Of a stretch of 64,000 bases of DNA, positions 25,185 to 32,304 are shown in pieces. Source of the stretch: JACXVD01 sp020446665 (lineage in GTDB: Bacteria; Pseudomonadota; Alphaproteobacteria; Sphingomonadales; Sphingomonadaceae); contig JAWKXQ010000004.1 of the NCBI GenBank assembly GCA_041396905.1, forward strand, positions 1-64,000. Reading direction: 5' to 3'. Numbering within the stretch: position 1 is the stretch's first letter; the number at the start of each line of letters is the position of its first letter. Made by a program: the position numbers and the translations under genes. The notes beneath the pieces were generated by a model. The model ran no database searches. It was given only the letters and a program-made list of their open reading frames with translations, and was not told the origin of the DNA.

Positions 25185-25954
25185 AGCGCGGCCTTGTCCA
25201 GCTCGTCGAGCGCGCGGTTGAGCATGGTCTCGCGCACCGATTCGTCCTCCACCGCAGCAAAAGCATCGGCGATGAAGGCCTGAACCTGCAATTTGCGCGC
25301 AGCAGCAGGCGAAAGGCCCCGGGCCGCCATGTAAAAGGCGATCATCTGGTCCAGTTCGCCAATCGCCGCGCCATGGGCGCATTTCACATCGTCGGCGAAG
25401 ATTTCCAGCTCCGGCTTGGCATTGGCGCTGGCGCCGCGTTCCAGCAAGATCGCGCGGAAATTCTGCCCGGCGTCGGTTTTCTGCGCATCCCTCACCACTT
25501 CCACGCGGCCAAGGAAATTGCCGGTCGCGCGGCCCCATTGCACGGTACGCACCACCTGATTGCTGGTTGCATTGGGCTGCGCATGGATCACGCGGGTGAC
25601 GAATTCCTGCACCTTGTCATCGCCGCCAAGCGTGACGCCGCCGAATTCGAAATGCGCGCCTTCTTCCAGCGTCACTTCCAGTTCCAGCCGGAGGTAGGGG
25701 CCACCGGTCAAGGTCGCGAAATATTCGAAACGCGCATCCCGCCCGACATGGACGCGGTGGCGGATCGCCGCGCCCGGGGCGCTGGTGCCGTCGCCAAGAT
25801 GGAGGGTGTCGCACAGCGTCTCGCCTGCAGGGACGGTGATTTCCGTCCACGCGAGCATGTCCGACACCGGCGCATCCGCCAGAAAGGCGGCCGCGGCATA
25901 GCGCCAGTCCTCGTCCCGGCTGGTCGGGCGGTGGAGGGTCTGCAGCCCGGTCAC
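25181..25954 (-). CDS. sufD: SufD scaffold subunit
   Basis: The 257-residue protein is a beta-helix SufB/D-type protein. It has the short N-terminal part (HRPTSRDEDWRYA) and the core with VVRTVQWGRATGNFLGRVEVVRDAQKTDAGQNFRAILLERGASANAKPELEIFADDVKCAHGAAIGELD. It contains the conserved CAHGA motif with the catalytic His. It ends with MLNRALDELDKAAL. It is shorter than E. coli SufD, as is usual for alphaproteobacteria. It forms SufBC2D with sufB and sufC. The sufC stop and this start overlap by four bases. Confidence 0.94.
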   Translation of the reverse strand: MTGLQTLHRPTSRDEDWRYAAAAFLADAPVSDMLAWTEITVPAGETLCDTLHLGDGTSAPGAAIRHRVHVGRDARFEYFATLTGGPYLRLELEVTLEEGAHFEFGGVTLGGDDKVQEFVTRVIHAQPNATSNQVVRTVQWGRATGNFLGRVEVVRDAQKTDAGQNFRAILLERGASANAKPELEIFADDVKCAHGAAIGELDQMIAFYMAARGLSPAAARKLQVQAFIADAFAAVEDESVRETMLNRALDELDKAAL

Positions 25955-26691
25955 GCTACCGCCTCATAGCCTTCACTTTCGAGAGTCAGCGCCAGTTCCG
26001 GCCCACCGGTCTTCACGATCCGGCCGCCAGCCAGCACATGCACCACATCGGGCTGCACATAATCGAGCAGGCGCTGGTAATGGGTGATCAGCAGCACGGC
26101 CTTGTCCGGTGCGCGCATGATGGAATTGATCCCTTCGCCCACGATCCGCAAAGCGTCGATATCGAGCCCGCTATCGGTTTCATCCAGCACGGCGAATTTC
26201 GGGTCGAGAATGCCCATCTGGACCATCTCGTTGCGCTTCTTCTCGCCGCCGGAAAAGCCGACATTCACCGGCCGTTTGAGCATTTCCATATCCATCTTCA
26301 GCAGCCCGGCCTTTTCCCTCGCCAGCTTCAGGAATTCGCCGCCGGTCAGCGGTTCCTGGTCGCGGGTCTTGCGCTGCGCGTTGAGCGCTTCGCGCAGGAA
26401 CTGGACATTGGAGACGCCGGGAATTTCCACCGGGTACTGGAAGCCGAGGAACAGCCCGGTCGCGGCCCGTTCATGCGGGTCGAGCGCGAGCAGATCCTGC
26501 CCGGCAAAGGTCACACTGCCGCTGGTGACTTCATAGCCCGGGCGCCCGCCCAGCACATAGGACAGGGTCGATTTGCCCGCACCATTGGGGCCCATGATCG
26601 CATGCACTTCGCCCGCATTCACAGTGAGCGAGAGGCCCTTGAGGATTTCCTTGCCATCAATTTCGGCGTGTAGGTCTTTGATTTCGAGCAT
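25951..26691 (-). CDS. sufC: SufC ATPase
   Basis: The 246-residue ABC ATPase has Walker A GPNGAGKST, the signature NVGFSGGEKKRNEM, and Walker B KFAVLDETDSGLDIDALR followed by a switch His (LITHYQRLLDY). It powers the SufBCD Fe-S scaffold. It begins the downstream half of the operon: an inverted-repeat element of about 90 bp lies before it (26707-26795), and a DUF559 gene comes next upstream. The ATP-binding motifs are complete. Confidence 0.96.
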   Translation of the reverse strand: MLEIKDLHAEIDGKEILKGLSLTVNAGEVHAIMGPNGAGKSTLSYVLGGRPGYEVTSGSVTFAGQDLLALDPHERAATGLFLGFQYPVEIPGVSNVQFLREALNAQRKTRDQEPLTGGEFLKLAREKAGLLKMDMEMLKRPVNVGFSGGEKKRNEMVQMGILDPKFAVLDETDSGLDIDALRIVGEGINSIMRAPDKAVLLITHYQRLLDYVQPDVVHVLAGGRIVKTGGPELALTLESEGYEAVA

Positions 26692-26706
26692 TTCAATTCC
26701 CTCGGT

Positions 26707-26795
26707 TCGTCATTGCGAGCGTAGCGAAGCAATCCAGAGCGGGTCGCAATCCGGCTCTTGATTGCCGCGTCGCCTGCGGCTCCTCGCAATGACGA
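26707..26795. repeat. REP-like inverted repeat in the suf operon
   Basis: TCGTCATTGCGAG (26707-26719) and CTCGCAATGACGA (26783-26795) are exact inverted repeats around a 63-bp GC-rich middle that includes GCGTAGCGAAGCAATCC, a phrase found in dispersed intergenic repeats of many bacteria. It lies between sufC (start 26691) and the DUF559 gene (stop 26809). It could form an mRNA hairpin that changes the sufC to DUF559 ratio. Confidence 0.7.
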
Positions 26796-26808
26796 GAGTT
26801 GGTGTTGT

Positions 26809-27345
26809 TCATTTCCCTCTCCGTGAGGGGCCATTCCCGTCGCGGTCATAGCGCGGCCGCGTCTGGCGCGGATTGGCAGCCAGATGCTGGCGGCGCGCTT
26901 CGGCCTTGTCGGCGATGCGCAGGCGCATGCCGGCGGTGATACGGGCGAGCACGGCGTCCATATCCTCCAGAATATCCTTCGCCGCGATGCGCATCACGCG
27001 GATGCCGACGCTCTCCAGGCTCTTGTCGCGCCGTTTGGCGAGGCGATCATCCTGCCCCTCTTCATCGATCGCGATGGCCATGCCGAGATTGTGGCAATTG
27101 AAATCGACAATCGCGCTGCCGACCACGGCATAACGGGTGAATTTGTAGCGCCCGAGATCGGCCTTGGCGAAACGCTCCGCCAGCGCCTTGTTGGCAGGCG
27201 AAGCCTCGCGCCGCATCTGCCGCGCCATATCGTGCAGCGCATCGAGGCGCGATTCGGAAATCTCCCAGCCACGCCCCTTCTTCTTAAGCGCGGGGGCTTC
27301 AGCGTCCGACGTGTCGCGAAGGTTGAGGGTTTTGCGGGTGGTCAT
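26809..27345 (-). CDS. DUF559 domain protein (very-short-patch-repair endonuclease-like)
   Basis: The 178-residue protein has the DUF559 core: ARQMRREASPANKALAERF, LGRYKFTRYAVVGSAIVDFNCHNLGMAIAIDEEGQ (PD-(D/E)XK-like, with Asp in VDFNC and the acidic DEEG), then RRDKSLESVGIRVMRI and ILEDMDAVLARI. Basic tails lie at both ends. DUF559 proteins resemble Vsr and restriction-type nucleases, but their role is not settled. Its start overlaps the previous gene by four bases, so it is co-translated inside the suf operon. It is not a normal suf gene. Confidence 0.85.
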   Translation of the reverse strand: MTTRKTLNLRDTSDAEAPALKKKGRGWEISESRLDALHDMARQMRREASPANKALAERFAKADLGRYKFTRYAVVGSAIVDFNCHNLGMAIAIDEEGQDDRLAKRRDKSLESVGIRVMRIAAKDILEDMDAVLARITAGMRLRIADKAEARRQHLAANPRQTRPRYDRDGNGPSRRGK

Positions 27346-27713
27346 TTGCCGTTCCGATCCAAAAAATAAGTGCGGCTGCCAATTTCTGCGCCGTCTTTCT
27401 CAAATCGACCCGAAGTCCAGCGTTCGGGACGACGCATGAACGTTTCCCAAACCATCAGTCCAAAACATCGGGCGGATGCTTCATAGCTCGATCGTGCAGC
27501 TTTGAAGTAGATGGGTTCGTAGACTGTACCAGTCCAATCACTGCCCGGCATCCAGCCGGCTGTGTGAATTTCGTCGCCATCAATCATGTCATTCAATCGT
27601 GCGCGGATGGCTGCAATTTCTTCGCTAGTCATTCGCGACATAAAATCGCGATATTCGCGATTGTATGGGACTTCTGTAATTTCTTTGCCGGTCATCATGT
27701 CAACAAGCATCAC
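27342..27713 (-). CDS. Unknown 123-residue protein inserted in the suf operon
   Basis: The protein has no signal peptide or membrane segment. A compact sequence pattern stands out: MTSEEIAAIRARLNDMIDGDEIHTAGWMPGSDWTGTVYEPIYFKAARSSYEASARCFGLMVWETFMRRPE. Trp and Tyr residues are frequent, so a folded domain is likely, but I do not recognise the family. Its base use is lower in GC than in the suf genes on both sides, a sign of later acquisition. Four-base overlaps with sufB and with DUF559 show it is translated from the operon transcript. Confidence 0.7.
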   Translation of the reverse strand: MMLVDMMTGKEITEVPYNREYRDFMSRMTSEEIAAIRARLNDMIDGDEIHTAGWMPGSDWTGTVYEPIYFKAARSSYEASARCFGLMVWETFMRRPERWTSGRFEKDGAEIGSRTYFLDRNGK

Positions 27714-29191
27714 CCCACGCTCCCCTCAAGCGAGATCGCCAGCAGCTTCTGCGCTTCCACCGCGAATTCCATCGGCAGCTCTTTCAGCACCTCTTTCGCA
27801 AAGCCGTTGACGATCAGCGCCACGGCTTCTTCCTCGCCCAGCCCGCGTTGCATGGCGTAGAAGAGCTGGTCTTCGCTGATCTTGCTGGTGGTCGCTTCGT
27901 GTTCGATCTGCGCGCTGGGGTTTTTCACTTCGATATAGGGCACGGTGTGCGCGCCGCATGTGTCGCCCAGCAGCAGGCTGTCGCACTGCGTGAAATTGCG
28001 GACATTGTCGGCATTGGCGCCCACGCGGACGAGCCCGCGATAGGTGTTGTTGCTCTTGCCCGCCGAAATCCCCTTGGAGATGATGGTCGAGCGGCTGCCC
28101 TTGCCGTTGTGAACCATCTTGGTTCCCGTGTCGGCCTGTTGGTGGTTGTTTGTAACCGCTACCGAGTAAAACTCGCCGACCGAGTTCTCGCCATTGAGCA
28201 CGCAGCTGGGATATTTCCATGTCACCGCGCTGCCGGTTTCCACCTGGGTCCAGCTGATCTTGGAGCGCGCGCCCTGGCACAGACCGCGCTTGGTCACGAA
28301 ATTATAGATCCCGCCCTTGCCGTTCGCATCGCCGGGATACCAGTTCTGCACGGTCGAATATTTGATCTCCGCATCTTCCATCGCCACCAGTTCCACCACT
28401 GCGGCGTGGAGCTGGTTTTCATCGCGCATCGGCGCGGTGCAGCCTTCGAGATAGGAGACGTAGGAGCCCTTCTCCGCCACGATCAGCGTGCGTTCGAACT
28501 GGCCGGTATTCTCTGCATTGATGCGGAAATAGGTGGAAAGCTCCATCGGGCAGCGGACACCCTCGGGGATGTACACAAAGGTGCCGTCGGAAAAGACCGC
28601 GCAATTCAGGGTGGCGAAGTAATTGTCATGCGTGGGCACGACCTTGCCCAGCCACTTCTTCACCAGATCAGGATATTCGCGGATCGCCTCGCTGATCGAG
28701 CGGAAGATGACGCCTGCCTTTTCCAGCTCTTCGCGGAAAGTGGTGGCGACGGAAACGCTGTCAAACACGGCATCGACCGCGACCTTGCGCGCGCCCTTGA
28801 CCCCGGCGAGCACTTCCTGCTCCGCCAGCGGGATGCCGAGCTTGTCATAAACCGACTTGATCTCCGGATCGAGCTCGTCGAGCGATTCCAGCTCCACCTT
28901 CTTCTTCGGCGCGGCGTAATAATAGGCATCCTGATAGTCGATCTTCGGATAGCCAAGCTTGGCCCAGTTGGGCTCTTCCATGGTCTGCCACAGGCGAAAG
29001 GCCTTGAGCCGCCATTCGAGCATCCATTCCGGCTCGTTCTTCTTGGCTGAAATGAAGCGGACCGTGTCTTCATTCAGCCCCTTGGGCGCGAATTCCGTTT
29101 CGATCTCGCTCGACCAGCCATGTTCGTAATCCGCTGCCTTGGCGGCAGCTTCGCGGGCATCACGATCGGTAATTTCGAGTTCTTCGCTCAT
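27710..29191 (-). CDS. sufB: SufB scaffold subunit
   Basis: The 493-residue protein matches SufB through its length: EHGWSSEIETEFAPKGLNEDTVRFISAKKNEPEWMLEWRLKAF at the N-terminus, NCAVFSDGTFVYIPEGVRCPMELSTYFRIN in the middle, and the conserved TSKISEDQLFYAMQRGLGEEEAVALIVNGFA near the end. The Fe-S scaffold cysteine is plausible in QCDSLLLGDTCGAHTVPYIEVKNPSAQIEHEA. Together with SufC and SufD it assembles clusters. It is the first structural gene, starting in the regulator stop (ATGA overlap). Confidence 0.96.
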   Translation of the reverse strand: MSEELEITDRDAREAAAKAADYEHGWSSEIETEFAPKGLNEDTVRFISAKKNEPEWMLEWRLKAFRLWQTMEEPNWAKLGYPKIDYQDAYYYAAPKKKVELESLDELDPEIKSVYDKLGIPLAEQEVLAGVKGARKVAVDAVFDSVSVATTFREELEKAGVIFRSISEAIREYPDLVKKWLGKVVPTHDNYFATLNCAVFSDGTFVYIPEGVRCPMELSTYFRINAENTGQFERTLIVAEKGSYVSYLEGCTAPMRDENQLHAAVVELVAMEDAEIKYSTVQNWYPGDANGKGGIYNFVTKRGLCQGARSKISWTQVETGSAVTWKYPSCVLNGENSVGEFYSVAVTNNHQQADTGTKMVHNGKGSRSTIISKGISAGKSNNTYRGLVRVGANADNVRNFTQCDSLLLGDTCGAHTVPYIEVKNPSAQIEHEATTSKISEDQLFYAMQRGLGEEEAVALIVNGFAKEVLKELPMEFAVEAQKLLAISLEGSVG

Positions 29192-29610
29192 GCCGGTTCC
29201 TGTTCCGGGATTTCCAGTTGCGCCAATTGCGTCAGCGGGACGCTGGCCAGCGCGCTGCGCAGGGCGTCATTGACGACCGGCCAATGCGGTTTGACGCTGC
29301 ATGTGTGATCGACTGCGCAATCCATGCCATCGACGCAGGCGGTGAGCGCAATCGGCCCTTCCACCGCTTCGACAATATCCGCCAGCGTGATCGCTGCCGC
29401 CGGACGCGCCAGCTGCAGCCCGCCATGCGCGCCGCGCACTGAGCGCAGCAGGCCCGCGCTGACCAGCTTGCTCACCAGCTTCTGCACGGTGGGGGCAGGC
29501 AGGCCGGTTTCCTGCGCCAGTTCCGCCGCTGCCACGCGCCCGCCACCGCAATGGCGCGCGGCGGCGCTCATCGTGACGACAGCATAGTCTGCAAGGTTGG
29601 ACAGGCGCAT
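29188..29610 (-). CDS. IscR-like Rrf2 family regulator of the suf operon
   Basis: The 140-residue protein has an Rrf2 winged helix (MRLSNLADYAVVTMSAAARH, then LAQETGLPAPTVQKLVSKLVSAGLLRSVRGAHGG). Its cysteines are Cys92, Cys98 and Cys104, the same numbers and spacing as the [2Fe-2S] ligands of E. coli IscR. His109 (or His102) could be the fourth ligand. It probably senses Fe-S status and represses the suf operon. The start ATG 29610 is chosen because a TTG 18 bases earlier lies inside the operator. A palindrome with 8-bp arms lies 7 bases before the ATG. Confidence 0.92.
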   Translation of the reverse strand: MRLSNLADYAVVTMSAAARHCGGGRVAAAELAQETGLPAPTVQKLVSKLVSAGLLRSVRGAHGGLQLARPAAAITLADIVEAVEGPIALTACVDGMDCAVDHTCSVKPHWPVVNDALRSALASVPLTQLAQLEIPEQEPA

Positions 29611-29616
29611 ATTCTC

Positions 29617-29641
29617 AATTCGGACCAATTTGTTCCGAATT
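29617..29641 (-). promoter_or_regulatory. Palindromic operator AATTCGGA-N9-TCCGAATT before the suf operon
   Basis: AATTCGGA (29617-29624) and TCCGAATT (29634-29641) are exact inverted repeats with a 9-base AT-rich centre. The site lies just upstream of the regulator's ATG at 29610, in the leader or promoter of the suf operon. Rrf2 regulators bind palindromes of this size, so autoregulation by the regulator at 29188-29610 is likely. No direct evidence is available. Confidence 0.6.
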
Positions 29642-29701
29642 CACCTATGCACGCAAAACCGCTCTTTCAACGGAAAACCGCTTGTTGCGAGTCGTTAGCA
29701 T

Positions 29702-30598
29702 TTACTCGCAGGGCTGCTCATTCACTGTCGCGGCGAAAGGATCGACCAGCCCGTGCCCGGCGGGGCTGAGCATATCCTTGATCACTGTCTCTTCATCCGG
29801 CCCCAGCCGTGACGGGGTGCGCCCGGTAAATTCGCGAATATCGCGGATGAAATGCGCCTGATCGTAATAGGCATCGCGAATCTGTTCGAGGATGAAGGGC
29901 GGAACCTGTGGCATGGACAGGAACGTCGCCGCCCGGATCGCGCGATAACGGCGCATCAGCGTGGCCGGGGGCTGGCCAAAAAAGCGCACGATCAGCCGCT
30001 GTGCCTGCCGCTGCGAAAAGGGCAGGCGCGCATAGAGATCCTCCACCCGCGGTGACCAGCTTTCCCCCAGCCACTGAAATGTCGTGCGCAGCAAGGCCGT
30101 GTGCCGTTCCGACAGCGGCGTTATCCCCGCCCGCACTGCATCAGCCAGCCCCTCTGCCAGGGCCGCATCGGAAATCTGCCCTTCGCGCCGCAGCGCCAGC
30201 AACTGATCCAGCCGCCGCGCCATGTCTTCGGGCAGACACGCATCGGGGGCAAGCTGGCAGCTATGGCATTCATCCACCGACCGGCCCGCCAGCGCAGCCC
30301 AGCCCTGCGCGGTGAATGACACCCCCACCCCATGCACAGGCCCATAGGCGACAAAGGGCGAGGCCTTCATCTGCGGCGCGAGGAAAAATATATCGCCAAC
30401 CTCTCCAACAGGCGGGTTGGGCAGGTCGATCTCGGTTGAGCCTGTGACGAAAATCGCCAGCTGTGCGGAATAGGCAGGCAGCGATTCCACCAGCATCTCC
30501 CGCTCGGTCCCGAACAGGTAAAGGGCATTCACATAGGGCTGCAGATCCGCCGGAGCAGGCAGAAAGCTGAAAGTGTATGGCGACGGCGCGACTGTCAC
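29702..30598 (-). CDS. AraC family transcriptional regulator
   Basis: The C-terminal part has two helix-turn-helix motifs typical of AraC: WSPRVEDLYARLPFSQRQAQRLIVRFFGQPPATLMRRYRAIRAA and FILEQIRDAYYDQAHFIRDIREFTGRTPSRLG. The N-terminal 150 residues form a cupin-like ligand domain (SFLPAPADLQPYVNALYLF; GDIFFLAPQMKASPFVAYGPVHGVGVSFTAQGWAAL). The frame is open further upstream to 30748; GTG 30598 is chosen since the protein then begins at the conserved domain. The start is uncertain. The gene is separated from the suf regulator by about 90 bases and its targets are unknown. Confidence 0.85.
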   Translation of the reverse strand: MTVAPSPYTFSFLPAPADLQPYVNALYLFGTEREMLVESLPAYSAQLAIFVTGSTEIDLPNPPVGEVGDIFFLAPQMKASPFVAYGPVHGVGVSFTAQGWAALAGRSVDECHSCQLAPDACLPEDMARRLDQLLALRREGQISDAALAEGLADAVRAGITPLSERHTALLRTTFQWLGESWSPRVEDLYARLPFSQRQAQRLIVRFFGQPPATLMRRYRAIRAATFLSMPQVPPFILEQIRDAYYDQAHFIRDIREFTGRTPSRLGPDEETVIKDMLSPAGHGLVDPFAATVNEQPCE

Positions 30599-30749
30599 GT
30601 TCTGAATGAATGGCCCGCTGGCCAACCCCCTGTTTGTGCGCGCTATGGGGCAGCATCGCCATATTAGGCAACAGGCAAGTACGCAAAATTCCCGAGAAGT
30701 GTGGCAATTAGGCCAGTCGGGAAGCGGGCGGGCGGTCAGGCGAGGCACG

Positions 30750-30785
30750 AAAAAAAGGGGCGGCTTCCATCGCTGAAAACCGCCC
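30750..30785 (-). terminator. Intrinsic terminator
   Basis: On the minus strand GGGCGG, a mostly pairing middle (TTTTC with GGAAG), and CCGCCC form a stable stem followed by C and seven T (30756-30750). It is the best-formed intrinsic terminator in the window. It ends a transcript coming from upstream (30786 and higher on the minus strand), not the AraC gene. Confidence 0.75.
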
Positions 30786-30885
30786 TCTGAAGTTGAGGAA
30801 CTCGTTGCATCGCTGCCTCGAGCCCTTCGGGTCGCAAAGCCTTGCTACGCCAAAGGGTTGATTCAGGATTGTATGGATTCGACAT
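30750..30885 (-). ncRNA. Candidate small RNA or leader transcript ending in an intrinsic terminator
   Basis: The 30886-30736 region could encode a 49-residue ORF (ATG 30885, stop near 30736) that overlaps the terminator at 30750-30785. Its codon use does not show the third-position GC bias of other genes here, so a peptide is doubtful and a small RNA of about 130-150 bases is more likely. The 5' end is not defined. It lies between the AraC gene and pyrD on the minus strand and is not obviously linked to either. Confidence 0.4.
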
Positions 30886-31003
30886 AGGTGACCGGATTTC
30901 ATGGCCAAACCTGTCATCTTTGTGAAAAATACCCGGCAAATCCGGGCTATTGGGTCTGCCTTCGCTGCTCGACAGCACGCCGGACGCTTGCCATAGGCGG
31001 TGC

Positions 31004-32047
31004 ATGCTGTTCGATATTATCCGCCCCGCGATATTTGCCTTCCAGCCGGAAGACGCCCATCGGCTGAGCCTGTCTGCCCTGCGCATGATGCCAAAGAGCA
31101 AGCTGCCCGTGCCGGGAAAGCTGGCGGTGGATGTGGCCGGGATCACCTTCCCCAATCCGCTGGGCATGGCCGCTGGCTATGACAAGGATGGCGAAGTGCC
31201 CGATGCGCTGCTGGGGCTGGGCTTTGGCTTTGCCGAGGTTGGCTCGATCACGCCCCTGCCGCAGCCGGGCAATCCGAAACCGCGCCTGTTCCGCCTCAGC
31301 GAAGACCGCGCCGTGATCAACCGCATGGGGTTCAACAATGGCGGCGCAGAAGCGGCAGCGAAAAGGCTGGCAGCACGGCGGCACAATCCCGGAATTGTCG
31401 GGATCAATATCGGCGCGAACAAGGACGCCGCTGACCGGGTGGCCGATTATTCCACCATGACGCGGATCATGGCCCCGCTCGCAACTTATCTGGCGGTCAA
31501 TATTTCCAGCCCCAACACGCCGGGCCTGCGCGCGCTGCAGGATGAGGCCGCGCTGACCGGGCTACTCGATGGCGTGCTGGAAGCGCGTGCGGCGGTGATT
31601 CACGACAATCCGCCTCCGGTCTTCCTCAAGGTCGCGCCCGATCTGACGCCTGCCGATGTCGATGCAATTGCCCGCATTGCAATGGACAAGCAGCTGGGCG
31701 CGCTGATTATCTCCAACACCACGATTGAACGCCCCGCGCTGAAATCGCGCCATGCGGGCGAGACGGGCGGGCTATCGGGCGCGCCGTTAAAAGCCATGGC
31801 GCTGGAGCGGCTGCGCGATTTCCGCAAGGCCACAGGCGGGGCCATCCCGCTGATCGGCGTGGGCGGCATCGCTACAGCCGAAGACGCGTGGCAACGTATC
31901 CGCGCCGGGGCGAGCCTCGTCCAGCTATACAGCGCGATGGTCTATGAAGGGCCGGGGATCGCCAAATGCATCACCAGCGGGCTGGAAAAGCTGATGGTGC
32001 GCGACGGGTTTGCGAGCGTAGCCGAGGCGGTGGGTAGTGAGATTTAG
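31004..32047 (+). CDS. pyrD: Dihydroorotate dehydrogenase (quinone)
   Basis: The 347-residue class 2 enzyme has an N-terminal membrane-associating helix (MLFDIIRPAIFAFQPEDAHRLSLSAL), GITFPNPLGMAAGYDKDGE, the phosphate and FMN site LFRLSEDRAVINRMGFNNGGAEA, the catalytic Ser in VNISSPNTPGLRALQ, and the C-terminal GVGGIATAEDAWQRI and GASLVQLYSAMVYEGP. It oxidises dihydroorotate using quinone in pyrimidine synthesis. The start is ATG 31004; the frame is open 54 bases further upstream without a better start. It ends 4 bases into the opposing small ORF. Confidence 0.95.
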   Translation: MLFDIIRPAIFAFQPEDAHRLSLSALRMMPKSKLPVPGKLAVDVAGITFPNPLGMAAGYDKDGEVPDALLGLGFGFAEVGSITPLPQPGNPKPRLFRLSEDRAVINRMGFNNGGAEAAAKRLAARRHNPGIVGINIGANKDAADRVADYSTMTRIMAPLATYLAVNISSPNTPGLRALQDEAALTGLLDGVLEARAAVIHDNPPPVFLKVAPDLTPADVDAIARIAMDKQLGALIISNTTIERPALKSRHAGETGGLSGAPLKAMALERLRDFRKATGGAIPLIGVGGIATAEDAWQRIRAGASLVQLYSAMVYEGPGIAKCITSGLEKLMVRDGFASVAEAVGSEI

Positions 32048-32304
32048 GGTCTGACCTCTTCTCCGACCGTGTATTTGGGAAGCTCAACAAGTGCTTGCTC
32101 AAAGGCTTCTCTTATTTGTGTCTGCGTAAATCCGAAATCCCATAACTCTGTCATCAAATGACATATTGCCTGAGGCAAGACTGGAATGTTCTCCCACGGG
32201 TTGGTGCGATGCAAGGTGCGCAAGGCCCCAGCATACAGATGAGTGGCGGCCAATCCGCTATTCTGCCATTCGTCTTCTGGATTTTGAGTGATATTGTCAG
32301 TCAT
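32044..32304 (-). CDS. Hypothetical 86-residue protein after ggt
   Basis: The protein is small, acidic and soluble, with no signal peptide. It has patterns such as THLYAGALRTLHRTNPWENIPVLPQAICHLMTELWDFGFTQTQIREAFEQAL, with helical runs. I do not recognise it. The start is ATG 32304, with a GAGAG ribosome site before it inside the ggt end. It shares one base with the ggt stop and overlaps the pyrD end by four bases on the other strand. Its tight coupling to ggt suggests co-expression. Confidence 0.6.
   Translation of the reverse strand: MTDNITQNPEDEWQNSGLAATHLYAGALRTLHRTNPWENIPVLPQAICHLMTELWDFGFTQTQIREAFEQALVELPKYTVGEEVRP

Noticed and set aside
27848..29050. 400-residue plus-strand frame opposite sufB
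   Set aside because: sufB is certain, and the frame is its antisense.
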